From assembly GCF_001693735.1 (NCBI RefSeq), contig NZ_LWDV01000008.1, forward strand, positions 407,414-471,413: DNA of 64,000 nucleotides, in the 5' to 3' direction. This DNA is from Orenia metallireducens (GTDB lineage: Bacteria > Bacillota > Halanaerobiia > Halobacteroidales > Halobacteroidaceae). Each line of letters opens with the position of its first letter. Position 1 is the stretch's first letter. The position numbers and the translations under genes are program-made. Below, piece after piece: positions 34,952 to 43,487 of the stretch. The notes under the pieces were generated by a model, which searched no databases, had not been told where the DNA came from, and was given only the letters and a program-made list of their open reading frames with translations.

Positions 34952-35149
34952 AGGAAAGTATGCATTTTTAGAGGTTGTGGATAAATTTTATTAATATCAG
35001 TAGTCTGTAGTATGTAGTAAAGATTAAGAAATAGAGCCTTTTTGAAAAAAGAAATGGATACATACCCTGAAAAAAATTGTTTTTATTTTCTGAGGAAGTA
35101 CTCTTGGGCTGGAGTTTCACTAATTAAAAATTAAGAACAATTTGGATAC

Positions 35150-35222
35150 AGACTAAGGTCTGACTGAGAGCCAACTAAAAATTTAAAATTTTTAAAGTTA
35201 GGTTTTGATCAGAGTTTAGTCT
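35150..35222. repeat. 73-base imperfect hairpin
   Basis: AGACTAA...TCTGA...CCAACT...AAAAATTT pairs with AAATTTTT...AGTT...TCAGA...TTAGTCT across the whole element. It has no ORF and lies in the 490-base gap upstream of nagR, beside the GAGGAAGTACTCTTGGG repeat word at 35092. Confidence 0.6.
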
Positions 35223-35284
35223 ACGTGTAAAATAATTGATTATTGGTATGAAATAGATATATAAATTAAATAATTTATATACAC

Positions 35285-35329
35285 TTGACAAGAATATAAC
35301 ATCATGTATATAATATTGGTATATACAAT
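35285..35329 (+). promoter_or_regulatory. nagR promoter with GntR operator
   Basis: TTGACA (35285-35290), 18 bases, TATAAT (35309-35314), immediately followed by ATTGGTATATACAAT (35315-35329), a NagR/DasR-type site. This placement on the start point fits autorepression. Confidence 0.75.
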
Positions 35330-35396
35330 ATAATATATTAATAATATGAGCTATATAATATTTTAGCTGTTTAATAGATAAGGAGAATTAATTAAT

Positions 35397-36137
35397 ATGA
35401 AAAGAGTTTCGAAAGATAATCCATTACCTTTGTATTATCAATTAAAAGAAATATTACAAGAAATGATAGAAAACAATATATTAGAAGCAGGAGACCCTAT
35501 TCCTACTGAAAGAGAATTGTCTGAAATGCATAGTATAAGTAGGATGACTGTAAGAAAAGCAATTATGGACTTAGTTAATGAAGGACTAGTATATAGAGAA
35601 CAAGGAAGAGGTACTTTTGTTGCTGATACTGAATCTAAACTAAAATATCAATTATCTAAACTTAAAGGCTTTACTCAGATTATGAAAGAAAAAGGATTAA
35701 AAACTAAAACTAAAATTTTATATTTTGAGTTAAAAGAAGCGACAAAGAAAGTTAGAAATCATTTAAAGATGCCAAATGACAAAAATAAGGTAATAGAAGT
35801 GAATAGGTTAAGAATTGTCGAAGAAGAACCTTTTGCTATAGAAACTGTTTGGATTCCTTATGATTTATGTCCAAATATGAGTCAAGAGATGCTTGAAAAT
35901 AATTCCTTTTATAGTATATTAGAGAATGAATATGGTTATAATTTAGACTATGCTAAGCAGACTATAGAACCTAGAATTTTAACTGAATATGAGAGTGATT
36001 TATTAACAGTAGAAGAATCTGCATTGGCTTTACTATTTAGACGAACAACATACTTAAAAAATGGTAGAGTAATAGAGTATACTAAAGCAGTCTATAGAAG
36101 TGACAAATATAAACATGAAGTAATTCTTAATTATTAG
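35397..36137 (+). CDS. nagR: GntR-family (HutC/UTRA) regulator, NagR-like
   Basis: A 246-residue repressor. An N-terminal winged helix (about residues 8-75: PLYYQLKEILQEMIENN, PTERELSEMHSISRMTVRKAI, YREQGRGTFVA) is followed by a UTRA ligand domain (about 95-240) ending in the typical YTKAVYRSDKYK. Family members NagR (YvoA) and DasR bind GlcNAc-6-P or GlcN-6-P and repress amino-sugar genes. It heads the murQ-nagA-IIA-nagE-nagB group and has operator-like sites before itself and before murQ. The symbol is by context; ligand and targets are inferred. Confidence 0.85.
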   Translation: MKRVSKDNPLPLYYQLKEILQEMIENNILEAGDPIPTERELSEMHSISRMTVRKAIMDLVNEGLVYREQGRGTFVADTESKLKYQLSKLKGFTQIMKEKGLKTKTKILYFELKEATKKVRNHLKMPNDKNKVIEVNRLRIVEEEPFAIETVWIPYDLCPNMSQEMLENNSFYSILENEYGYNLDYAKQTIEPRILTEYESDLLTVEESALALLFRRTTYLKNGRVIEYTKAVYRSDKYKHEVILNY

Positions 36138-36187
36138 TGTAGGAGATACGAATATAAGTTAACAATTGGAGTTTTATTCTTATTATC

Positions 36188-36243
36188 TTGACAAAGTGAT
36201 TGTAGAGTTGTATAATAAAATCAAGAAAATTGGTATATACATT
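36188..36243 (+). promoter_or_regulatory. Second nag promoter with GntR operator
   Basis: TTGACA (36188-36193), 17 bases, TATAAT (36211-36216), then ATTGGTATATACATT (36229-36243). Transcripts from here meet a terminator-like hairpin within about 90 bases. Confidence 0.7.
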
Positions 36244-36270
36244 ATGTTATATATATGATGTTTGTGATTA

Positions 36271-36317
36271 GCAATAAAGTATATAAAAAAATAAATATAC
36301 TTTATTGGTTTTTTTAT
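36271..36317 (+). terminator. Terminator/attenuator before murQ
   Basis: The 12-bp arms AATAAAGTATAT/ATATACTTTATT are followed by GGTTTTTTT. It lies downstream of the second nag promoter and upstream of a third. Confidence 0.7.
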
Positions 36318-36351
36318 AATAATATTTTATAAGTAAATTGGTATATACAAT
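36305..36351 (+). promoter_or_regulatory. Third nag promoter-like pair with GntR operator
   Basis: TTGGTT (36305-36310), 17 bases, TATAAG (36328-36333), then ATTGGTATATACAAT (36337-36351). The operator is strong; the promoter is weak and overlaps the terminator's T tract. Confidence 0.55.
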
Positions 36352-36515
36352 ATATCATATATATGATATATGAAAATAGTTCACTAAAAAATAAAAGTGA
36401 ATAAGAGTAGATATATTAAAGTAATTTATGGTATTAGTATAATATAGAGAATAATTATTAAAATAATAGAAAAGTTTAATGATTTGCTTACCTTTCATAA
36501 AAGGAGGAGAGGGGA

Positions 36516-37409
36516 ATGAAAAGCAAAATGGTTACTGAAGGAAGAAATCCAGATACAGTAGATATTGATACATTAACAACAATAGAGATGATTGAAAAAA
36601 TAAATAATGAGGATCAAAAAGTAGCATTGGCTGTTAAAAAAGAAAAAGATGATATTTCTAAAGCTGTAGATTGTATAGTAGAACAGCTTAACAGAGGTGG
36701 TCGATTAATTTATATCGGGAGTGGAACAAGTGGTCGGTTAGGGGTATTAGATGCTGTAGAATGTCCACCTACTTTTGGTATAGATAATGAAATGGTTCAG
36801 GGGATTATTTCCGGTGGTAAAGAGGCTTTAAGTATGCCTCTTGAAGAGACAGAAGATGATGAGAATTTAGCGGTTAGGGATTTAACTGATATAGAGCTTG
36901 AAAAAAATGATATTCTTGTAGGAGTCTCTGCTAGTGGAAATACACCATATGTAGTAAGAGCTATAGAGTATGCTAAGAATTTAGGATGTAAAACTATAGG
37001 TGTTATTTGTAATAAAAATGGTAAATTGCAGGATATAGCAGATATTTGTATTGCAGTTAATGTTGGACCTGAAGTAATTATGGGGTCAACTAGAATGAAA
37101 GCAGGAACGGCTCAAAAAATGGTCTTAAACATGTTAAGTACTACTTCTATGATTAAGTTAGGTAAGGTGTATAGCAACTTAATGATTGATGTAAAACCAA
37201 TTAATAAAAAGTTAAGAAAGAGAATAGAAAGAATTGTTCAGATAGCTACTGAAGCAGAATTAGATGTAGTAGAGAAAGTATCAAAGCAATGTAACTACAA
37301 TGCTAGATTAGCAATTATAATGATAAAAAAAGGTGTAGATTTAGTAAAGGCTAAGGAACTTCTAGCTGATTATAATGGAATTATAAATCAGAAAAATATT
37401 GAGGGATGA
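36516..37409 (+). CDS. murQ: N-acetylmuramic acid 6-phosphate etherase
   Basis: A 297-residue SIS-domain lyase that splits the lactyl ether of MurNAc-6-P to give GlcNAc-6-P and D-lactate. [14 protein letters not shown] (residues 6-19), [35 protein letters not shown] and [22 protein letters not shown] are hallmark motifs. Length is standard. A GGAGGAG site precedes the ATG. It is the first gene after the operator sites, feeding GlcNAc-6-P to NagA; it implies uptake of muramic acid from cell walls, probably including the cell's own. Confidence 0.97.
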   Translation: MKSKMVTEGRNPDTVDIDTLTTIEMIEKINNEDQKVALAVKKEKDDISKAVDCIVEQLNRGGRLIYIGSGTSGRLGVLDAVECPPTFGIDNEMVQGIISGGKEALSMPLEETEDDENLAVRDLTDIELEKNDILVGVSASGNTPYVVRAIEYAKNLGCKTIGVICNKNGKLQDIADICIAVNVGPEVIMGSTRMKAGTAQKMVLNMLSTTSMIKLGKVYSNLMIDVKPINKKLRKRIERIVQIATEAELDVVEKVSKQCNYNARLAIIMIKKGVDLVKAKELLADYNGIINQKNIEG

Positions 37410-37480
37410 GATAATAAAAACTCATTCTGAAGAAGTTATACTTTGACTGTAATTACGAATTAGAATGGGGGGGATATAAT

Positions 37481-38623
37481 ATGAAGGCTATAATTAATGG
37501 GAAAATAATCATGGAAAATTCAATAGTTGAAAATAAAGTAATAATATTTGATAAAGGAATATTAGATATAATTAATCCAAATCAGCTACAAGAGTATACT
37601 GATATTGAATTAATAGACATAGATGGAAAGTATGTAGCACCTGGTTTTATTGATTTGCATATTCATGGAGCAGGTGGTAAAGATACCATGGATGCTAATA
37701 CGGAGGCCCTAACTGAGATAAGTTCTACAATATTACAAACTGGAGTTACAGCCTTCTTACCAACGACTATGACTATGGATAAAGAGAGTATTTATCAGGC
37801 TCTTAATGTGATAAGAGAACTGATGAATAGAAATTTAAAAGGAGCTAAAATATTAGGAGCTCATATGGAAGGTCCATTTATTAACGAAGAATATAAGGGA
37901 GCCCAGGATGCTAAATATATTCAAGAACCTAGTTATGAATTTGTAAAAGATTATTTAGATGTTATTAAAATTATTACTTTAGCACCAGAGGTGAATCGAG
38001 GTTATGAATTTATAAGTAAGATGAAAGAAAATAATACAGTATTATCTATGGGCCATTCTAATGCAACTTATAAAGAAGCAATTGAAGCTATTAAAAGAGG
38101 AATTAAGCATGCTACTCATATGTTTAATGCGATGACTCCTTTACATCATAGAGACCCAGGAGTAGTAGGAAGTGTTTTTACTAGTGATATTACTTGTGAA
38201 CTAATAGCTGATAAAATTCATGTTCATCCAGACCTGTTTCAATTACTAGTAGATATCAAAGGTCAAGATAAAGTTATTTTAATAACTGATTCTATGCGAG
38301 CTGGTTGTATGAAAGAAGGGAAATATGATCTAGGAGGACAAGAAGTGACAGTTAAAAGTAACTCAGCTAGATTAGAAGATAGTACATTAGCAGGTAGTGT
38401 ATTAACATTAAACCAAGCACTAAAAAATATAGTAGATAATACAGATTTGGATTTAATAGAGGCTATTAAAATGGTGAGTTTAAACCCAGCCAAGTTAATA
38501 AGCGTTGATAAATATAAGGGAAGTATTGCAGTTGCTAAGGATGCTGATATGGTAGTATTTGATGAAGAAATTGATATTTCTCTTACAATAGTAGAAGGAG
38601 AAATCCTTTATAATAAGCTATAA
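37481..38623 (+). CDS. nagA: N-acetylglucosamine-6-phosphate deacetylase
   Basis: A 380-residue amidohydrolase that converts GlcNAc-6-P to GlcN-6-P and acetate. GFIDLHIHGAGGKDTMDA (about residues 57-74) holds the metal motif, GAHMEGPFI the second ligand, MGHSNATYKEA and ATHMFNAMTPLHHRDPG the substrate and metal His residues, and LITDSMRAGC the catalytic Asp. All are intact. It sits 71 bases after murQ and is presumably co-transcribed. Confidence 0.96.
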   Translation: MKAIINGKIIMENSIVENKVIIFDKGILDIINPNQLQEYTDIELIDIDGKYVAPGFIDLHIHGAGGKDTMDANTEALTEISSTILQTGVTAFLPTTMTMDKESIYQALNVIRELMNRNLKGAKILGAHMEGPFINEEYKGAQDAKYIQEPSYEFVKDYLDVIKIITLAPEVNRGYEFISKMKENNTVLSMGHSNATYKEAIEAIKRGIKHATHMFNAMTPLHHRDPGVVGSVFTSDITCELIADKIHVHPDLFQLLVDIKGQDKVILITDSMRAGCMKEGKYDLGGQEVTVKSNSARLEDSTLAGSVLTLNQALKNIVDNTDLDLIEAIKMVSLNPAKLISVDKYKGSIAVAKDADMVVFDEEIDISLTIVEGEILYNKL

Positions 38624-38649
38624 ATTAAAACTAAAGAGGAGGAAGCATT

Positions 38650-39135
38650 ATGTTCAATATATTTAATAAAAATAATAAAGTTGAATTTTTAGCACCTATG
38701 ACAGGAGAAATAGTAAAAATTGAAGATGTACCTGATAAAGTATTTGCAGAGAAGATGTTAGGAGATGGAATAGCAATTAATCCATCTGAAGGTACTATAG
38801 TAGCTCCTTGTTCAGGAGAAATAATTCAAATTTTCCCTACAAATCATGCAGTAGGAATTAAAACTGAAACAAATCTTGAGTTACTTATTCACATAGGTAT
38901 AGATACTGTTAAGTTAAATGGTAAAGGCTTTGAAAGCTTTATAGAAAAAGGGGATAAAGTTAAAGCTGGTGATAAATTAATTAAAATAGATTTAGATTAT
39001 GTAAAAGAGAATGCAAAATCTTTAATCACTCCACTAGTAATAACCAATATGTCAGAAGTTGATAAGATGAATAAGCAACAAGGTAGTGTAGTAAGTGGTA
39101 AAGATCAAGTAATGGAGGTGATAGCTACTAGATGA
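38650..39135 (+). CDS. PTS glucose-family EIIA domain protein
   Basis: A 161-residue stand-alone IIA (Crr-like) phosphocarrier: FLAPMTGEIVKIEDVPD near residue 14, the first active-site region GTIVAPCSGEI, and the phosphorylated His in ELLIHIGIDTVKLNGKGF. It would pass phosphate from HPr to the IIB domain of the NagE-like permease encoded 136 bases downstream, and may also take part in inducer exclusion. A GAGGAGGA site precedes the ATG. Confidence 0.94.
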   Translation: MFNIFNKNNKVEFLAPMTGEIVKIEDVPDKVFAEKMLGDGIAINPSEGTIVAPCSGEIIQIFPTNHAVGIKTETNLELLIHIGIDTVKLNGKGFESFIEKGDKVKAGDKLIKIDLDYVKENAKSLITPLVITNMSEVDKMNKQQGSVVSGKDQVMEVIATR

Positions 39136-39270
39136 ATTAAATTTTATGAGTTTTAAGTAATTATTATACTGCCACAAGATAATAAGATAAATAAGCGGCA
39201 AGAATAATGCAGCAATGGATAAGAATTTGGTAGGTAATAAAATCAACTTTACAGAAGGAAGTGTATAATT

Positions 39271-40662
39271 ATGAAAAAAATTCTTACTAACGTACAAAAA
39301 ATTGGCAAAGCACTAATGCTACCAATTGCTGTCTTGCCAGCGGCAGCACTCTTATTAAGATTAGGGGCTGGAGATGTATTGGATATACCATTTATTGCAG
39401 CAGCAGGTGGAGCTATCTTTGAAAATTTAGCATTATTATTTGGAATTGGTGTTGCAGTTGGAATTGCTTTTGATGGTTCCGGTGCTGCAGGTTTGGCTGG
39501 AGTAGTAGGTTATTTTGTATTGACAAAAGGTACTCAATCAATAGATAGTGAGATTAATATGGGAGTTTTAGCAGGGATTATAGCTGGTGCTGTTGCAGGT
39601 GCCTTATATAATCGCTATCATGATATAGAGTTACCTGATTGGTTAGGATTCTTTAGTGGTAAGAGATTTGTGCCAATTATTACTGGAGCATCTTGTGTTT
39701 TATTAGCAGGAGTATTTGGGTATGCTTGGCCTCCTATTCAGACAGTAATTGAAGCAATAGGAAATTGGATTATTGGTGCAGGAGCCTTTGGAGTATTTGT
39801 TTATGGTATCTTAAATAGAGCTCTAATCCCAATTGGCTTACATCATGTTTTGAATAGTTTCATTTGGTTTGTATTTGGTGACTATACTACAGAAGTAGGT
39901 AAAGTTGTTACTGGAGATTTATCAAGATTCTTTGCAGGTGATCCAACTGCTGGAACCTTTATGGCTGGGTTTTATCCTATCTTTATGTTTGGATTACCAG
40001 CAGCTGCTTTAGCTATTTACCATTCTGCTAAGCGGGAAAATAAGAAAGCTGTTTCAGGTGCTCTATTTAGTATTGCTTTTACATCTTTTTTAACTGGGAT
40101 TACAGAACCCCTTGAATTTAGTTTTATGTTCTTAGCTCCTATCTTATATATTATTCATTCTATATTGACAGGAATATCTTTATCAATCACATATATTTTT
40201 GGTATTAAACATGGCTTTGGATTTTCAGCAGGGGCTATTGATTACTTTTTAAATTATGGTTTGGCTACTAATCCTTTCTTATTAATTCCTTTGGGAGTAG
40301 CTGTTTTTGCAATTTATTATTTCTTGTTTAGATTTATGATTAATAAATTTAATATTTCTACTCCAGGTAGAGAGGATGATAGAGAAGAAAGTAAGCAAGG
40401 AAGAGTTAATAAGAATAGTAATATTGATGCTAGAGCTTATATAGAAAATTTAGGTGGAGCTGATAATCTAAGTAGTGTGGAATCTTGTATCACTAGATTA
40501 AGACTTACTGTTAAAGATGCTGAATCTGTTAATGAAGCGGGTTTGAAGAGCTTAGGAGCTTCAGCAGTTATTAAAGTTAGTGATGAGGCAGTACAGGTAA
40601 TTGTTGGAACACGTGCAGAAGCCATTGCAATCAAGATTAATGAAGAGTTAAGTAAACTATAA
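39271..40662 (+). CDS. nagE: PTS GlcNAc-specific EIICB
   Basis: A 463-residue permease. The IIC membrane domain (about residues 1-360) opens with GKALMLPIAVLPAAALLLRLG and contains NRALIPIGLHHVLN and the ITEPLEF substrate motif. A charged linker leads to a IIB domain (about 385-463) with the phosphorylated Cys in SVESCITRLRL. It imports and phosphorylates GlcNAc; with murQ in the operon it may also accept MurNAc. It has no IIA domain, consistent with the separate IIA gene just upstream. Confidence 0.94.
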   Translation: MKKILTNVQKIGKALMLPIAVLPAAALLLRLGAGDVLDIPFIAAAGGAIFENLALLFGIGVAVGIAFDGSGAAGLAGVVGYFVLTKGTQSIDSEINMGVLAGIIAGAVAGALYNRYHDIELPDWLGFFSGKRFVPIITGASCVLLAGVFGYAWPPIQTVIEAIGNWIIGAGAFGVFVYGILNRALIPIGLHHVLNSFIWFVFGDYTTEVGKVVTGDLSRFFAGDPTAGTFMAGFYPIFMFGLPAAALAIYHSAKRENKKAVSGALFSIAFTSFLTGITEPLEFSFMFLAPILYIIHSILTGISLSITYIFGIKHGFGFSAGAIDYFLNYGLATNPFLLIPLGVAVFAIYYFLFRFMINKFNISTPGREDDREESKQGRVNKNSNIDARAYIENLGGADNLSSVESCITRLRLTVKDAESVNEAGLKSLGASAVIKVSDEAVQVIVGTRAEAIAIKINEELSKL

Positions 40663-40766
40663 TAAGTTTAGATTAATAATGATTATTACAAGTTTTTATA
40701 AACAGCCATATATCTGTGGCTAAAGGTTGTTAGTCACAATATTAATAGTAAATAAGAGGTGAGTTT

Positions 40767-41495
40767 ATGAGAGTTCATATTGTGGGAAGTTATGAAGAGT
40801 TAAGCACTAAAGCTGCAAGTATAGTATCAAGTCAGGTCATTTTAAAACCCAATTCAGTATTAGGGCTTGCTACAGGTTCAACTCCTGAGGGGATGTACAA
40901 AAAATTAGTTGAGCTCTATAAAAGAGATGTGATTGATTTTAGTGAAGTGATTAGCTTTAATTTGGATGAATATATAGGTTTAGATTCTAACCATCAACAG
41001 AGTTATACTTCTTATATGTTTAATAATTTATTTAATCATGTCAATTTCAAAGAAGAACATATTAATCTTCCAATAGAAGCTGAAGATAAATTAGAGGAGT
41101 TTTGTTTAAAATATGATCAGAAGATTGAAAGGACCGGTGGAATTGATTTACAGGTCTTGGGAATAGGGACTAATGGACATATAGGATTCAATGAGCCAGA
41201 CAATAAGTTGAAAACTGGAACTCATATTGTTGATTTAGCAGAAGAGACAATTGAGGCTAATAGTCGCTTCTTTGATTCTAAAAAAGAGGTGCCAAAACAA
41301 GCTGTTTCGATGGGAATGAGTTCTATAATGGGGTCTAAGAAGATATTATTATTAGCTAGTGGTGAGAATAAAGCAGAGGCTATTAAAAATACTATCAGTG
41401 GTAAGATTACTACTGAGGTTCCATCTTCGCTATTACAATTACATCCAGATGTTACCATTGTAGTAGATAAAGCAGCTGCTAATTTAATTAAATGA
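40767..41495 (+). CDS. nagB: Glucosamine-6-phosphate deaminase
   Basis: A 242-residue NagB that turns GlcN-6-P into fructose-6-P and ammonia, the entry to glycolysis. [26 protein letters not shown], the catalytic [13 protein letters not shown] and the late [17 protein letters not shown] are present. It is the short Gram-positive type, without the allosteric C-terminal tail of E. coli NagB. It closes the operon and is followed by a two-way terminator. Confidence 0.96.
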   Translation: MRVHIVGSYEELSTKAASIVSSQVILKPNSVLGLATGSTPEGMYKKLVELYKRDVIDFSEVISFNLDEYIGLDSNHQQSYTSYMFNNLFNHVNFKEEHINLPIEAEDKLEEFCLKYDQKIERTGGIDLQVLGIGTNGHIGFNEPDNKLKTGTHIVDLAEETIEANSRFFDSKKEVPKQAVSMGMSSIMGSKKILLLASGENKAEAIKNTISGKITTEVPSSLLQLHPDVTIVVDKAAANLIK

Positions 41496-41552
41496 TTTAT
41501 ATAATTTTTTATAAAGAGATTATTCATTAAAGAAGTTATAGTTTAAATAACT

Positions 41553-41596
41553 ATAGGTAAAGGAAGACAGAGGTATCTCCCTTTACCTATTTTTAA
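41553..41596. terminator. Bidirectional terminator between nagB and the outer-membrane gene
   Basis: ATAGGTAAAGG/CCTTTACCTAT arms lie around a 16-base loop, with T residues after the stem on the plus strand and A before it. Confidence 0.8.
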
Positions 41597-41603
41597 TATT
41601 TTA

Positions 41604-42308
41604 TTAAAAATTACTTTCTAATCCTAAGAAGATAGCAGACTGGTCATTATTGAAGCTCTTCTTTAAATCACTCTCTTTAAAATCGAAATTGGCTGTCTCT
41701 ACATTATTTAAAGTATTATCCTTTGGTAGATATTTAGTAAAACTATAGCCGACTCGAACAGTTAAATTTTCAGCCAATTTTATCTTGATTCCCATCTTAG
41801 CTCCATATTTTTTAGTGCTATCAGAGATTTGAGTATTACTCTGGCTATTTTTAATTCTGCCATTTAACTTTACCTTAGGATTGTAACTAAGCTCTCCAAA
41901 TGCAGATAGTTTCTCATCTAAAGCTACTTCTCCAGTTCCAATTAAGCTGATACTATGCTCTTTAGAGGATACATTCATATCTGGAAAATAATTAGATGAT
42001 AATTGAGTAGAACCATAATTATAACCAATTCCTAATTGGGTAGTTAACCTTTCAGTAGAGAATAGTTCATTTAATACTGCAAAGTTGAGTTTATTAACAT
42101 TTAGATTGATACTATATTGGTCAATTCTACTGAATGTATAGTCACCTTTAAGGGACCAATTATCTTCAAATCTAAACTCTCCTCCTAATGATTTGTAAGA
42201 GGTATCAGACTCCAAAATTTCAAAGGAAAGCGAGTTTTCAGCATAACTTGCAAGCTGAAAATTTACTATGAGTACTAGTGCGATTAAGGCTACGATTATC
42301 TTTTTCAT
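41604..42308 (-). CDS. Predicted outer-membrane beta-barrel protein
   Basis: A 234-residue exported protein: signal peptide MKKIIVALIALVLIVNF, cleaved after ASYA (about residue 23), then alternating amphipathic strands throughout (for example WSLKGDYTFSR, LTVRVGYSFTKYL) and a terminal strand AIFLGLESNF ending in Phe, the signal read by the BAM machinery. About 10 strands fit a small barrel. It supports an outer membrane in this organism. AAAGGAG precedes the ATG. No substrate or family is recognised. Confidence 0.75.
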   Translation of the reverse strand: MKKIIVALIALVLIVNFQLASYAENSLSFEILESDTSYKSLGGEFRFEDNWSLKGDYTFSRIDQYSINLNVNKLNFAVLNELFSTERLTTQLGIGYNYGSTQLSSNYFPDMNVSSKEHSISLIGTGEVALDEKLSAFGELSYNPKVKLNGRIKNSQSNTQISDSTKKYGAKMGIKIKLAENLTVRVGYSFTKYLPKDNTLNNVETANFDFKESDLKKSFNNDQSAIFLGLESNF

Positions 42309-42548
42309 ATAATTCTCCTTTCTTTTTAGCTTACCTTATTAACTTCTAAGGTGGAGTGCTAAATCCTTTTGTTAATTATAAGTAAAGAGATTGATTTTTA
42401 CATTTTTCAATAAATATTTCAAATTTATTCTAATCAAGGGGTGTTAATAGCTATTTCAAAGACATAATAATTAATAAATTGTACTATTTTGATTTTAATA
42501 TGAAGAACTTGAATTTAATCTATATAGTTCAAAATTGATACAATAGAT

Positions 42549-42834
42549 AGATATTGCGACACTTTTAGAATTCACACCTCACCCTAACCCTTCATACAAA
42601 ACCGGTCTCTCCTATTCTTAGGAAATGTTTTTTATTGCGAAGTGGTCGCTAGACCCGGAGAGAGGGAATAAAAGAAAATATAGTATCTTCCCTCTCTCAT
42701 TAGTTAAGGAGAGGCTGATTTTGCATGAAGTGGTAGATAGATCCGAAAGGGGGCTAGGGGGTGAGGTGTGAGATTTTGAATTTAACTCTCAACTATCCAC
42801 TATGTACTGAAGTTAAAGTGTCACAATATACCCA
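42549..42834. repeat. Intergenic repeat family 1, second long copy
   Basis: About 286 bases with the ends ATTGCGACACTTTT and AAAGTGTCACAATATACCC, inner arms CACACCTCACCCTAACCC and GGGGGCTAGGGGGTGAGGTGTG, and an inner GGTCTCTCC/GGAGAGAGGG stem. It is homologous to 3231-3426 but longer inside. It occupies most of the gap 42309-43065; the rest of that gap shows no ORF. Confidence 0.75.
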
Positions 42835-43065
42835 TTATCCCTTAATACCTATATTAAAATATAATACTTCAGTTCTAAGGTTAAAAGTGAAATCGTTTTT
42901 TTAAGAAATAGAATATAAAAAGGAATCTTCATAGATAATATAGAATTATTAATAAGTCAAGAACCTTGTAATTTTTACTTGATTCTATCTTTGATATAAA
43001 TATCTGGTTAGTGAGAAATATATTTTTGATAATAAAAAAATATTAAGAGAGGGGATGAAAATAAA

Positions 43066-43338
43066 TTGGCTACTGGAAATTTGATGGAGATAGAGGTTAA
43101 GATCATGGTTGATGAGGTATTAGAGGAGAAGGAAGATATATGTAATTGTGAACAATGTAAGAATGATATAATAGCATTGGCTCTTAATAACATAAAGCCT
43201 AGATATGCTGGTAGTAACAATGGAAGGGTAGTTGTTGATAGTGTAGATCTGTCAAGTACTCAGACTAAGATGGATATATATAGGGTAGTCCTTGAGGCTT
43301 GTGAGGAAGTAAAAAGTAGACCCCATCATAATCGTTAA
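43066..43338 (+). CDS. ComFB-domain protein
   Basis: A 90-residue protein from a TTG start behind GAGAGGGG. It matches the late-competence ComFB domain: a helix with VDEVLEE, the Cys pair in CNCEQCKNDIIALALNNIKPRYAG, and a final DIYRVVLEACEEVKSRPHH. Homologs in other bacteria have been connected to cyclic-dinucleotide binding and to motility or competence; whether that applies here is inference. No other competence gene is nearby. It is 149 bases from an unusual duplicated protein, likely in the same unit. Confidence 0.85.
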   Translation: MATGNLMEIEVKIMVDEVLEEKEDICNCEQCKNDIIALALNNIKPRYAGSNNGRVVVDSVDLSSTQTKMDIYRVVLEACEEVKSRPHHNR

Positions 43339-43487
43339 TTATAATAAAATAGTTTGATGATTATAAAAAGTGGCAAAGGATTGTCACTTTTTAATCTATT
43401 ACAGACTAGATTGTTGGCAGTTGGTTTATGTGAAATATATTATAAAAAAGATAAGATCAAGGTTTTAAGTGAAGAGGAGGTATTGAA

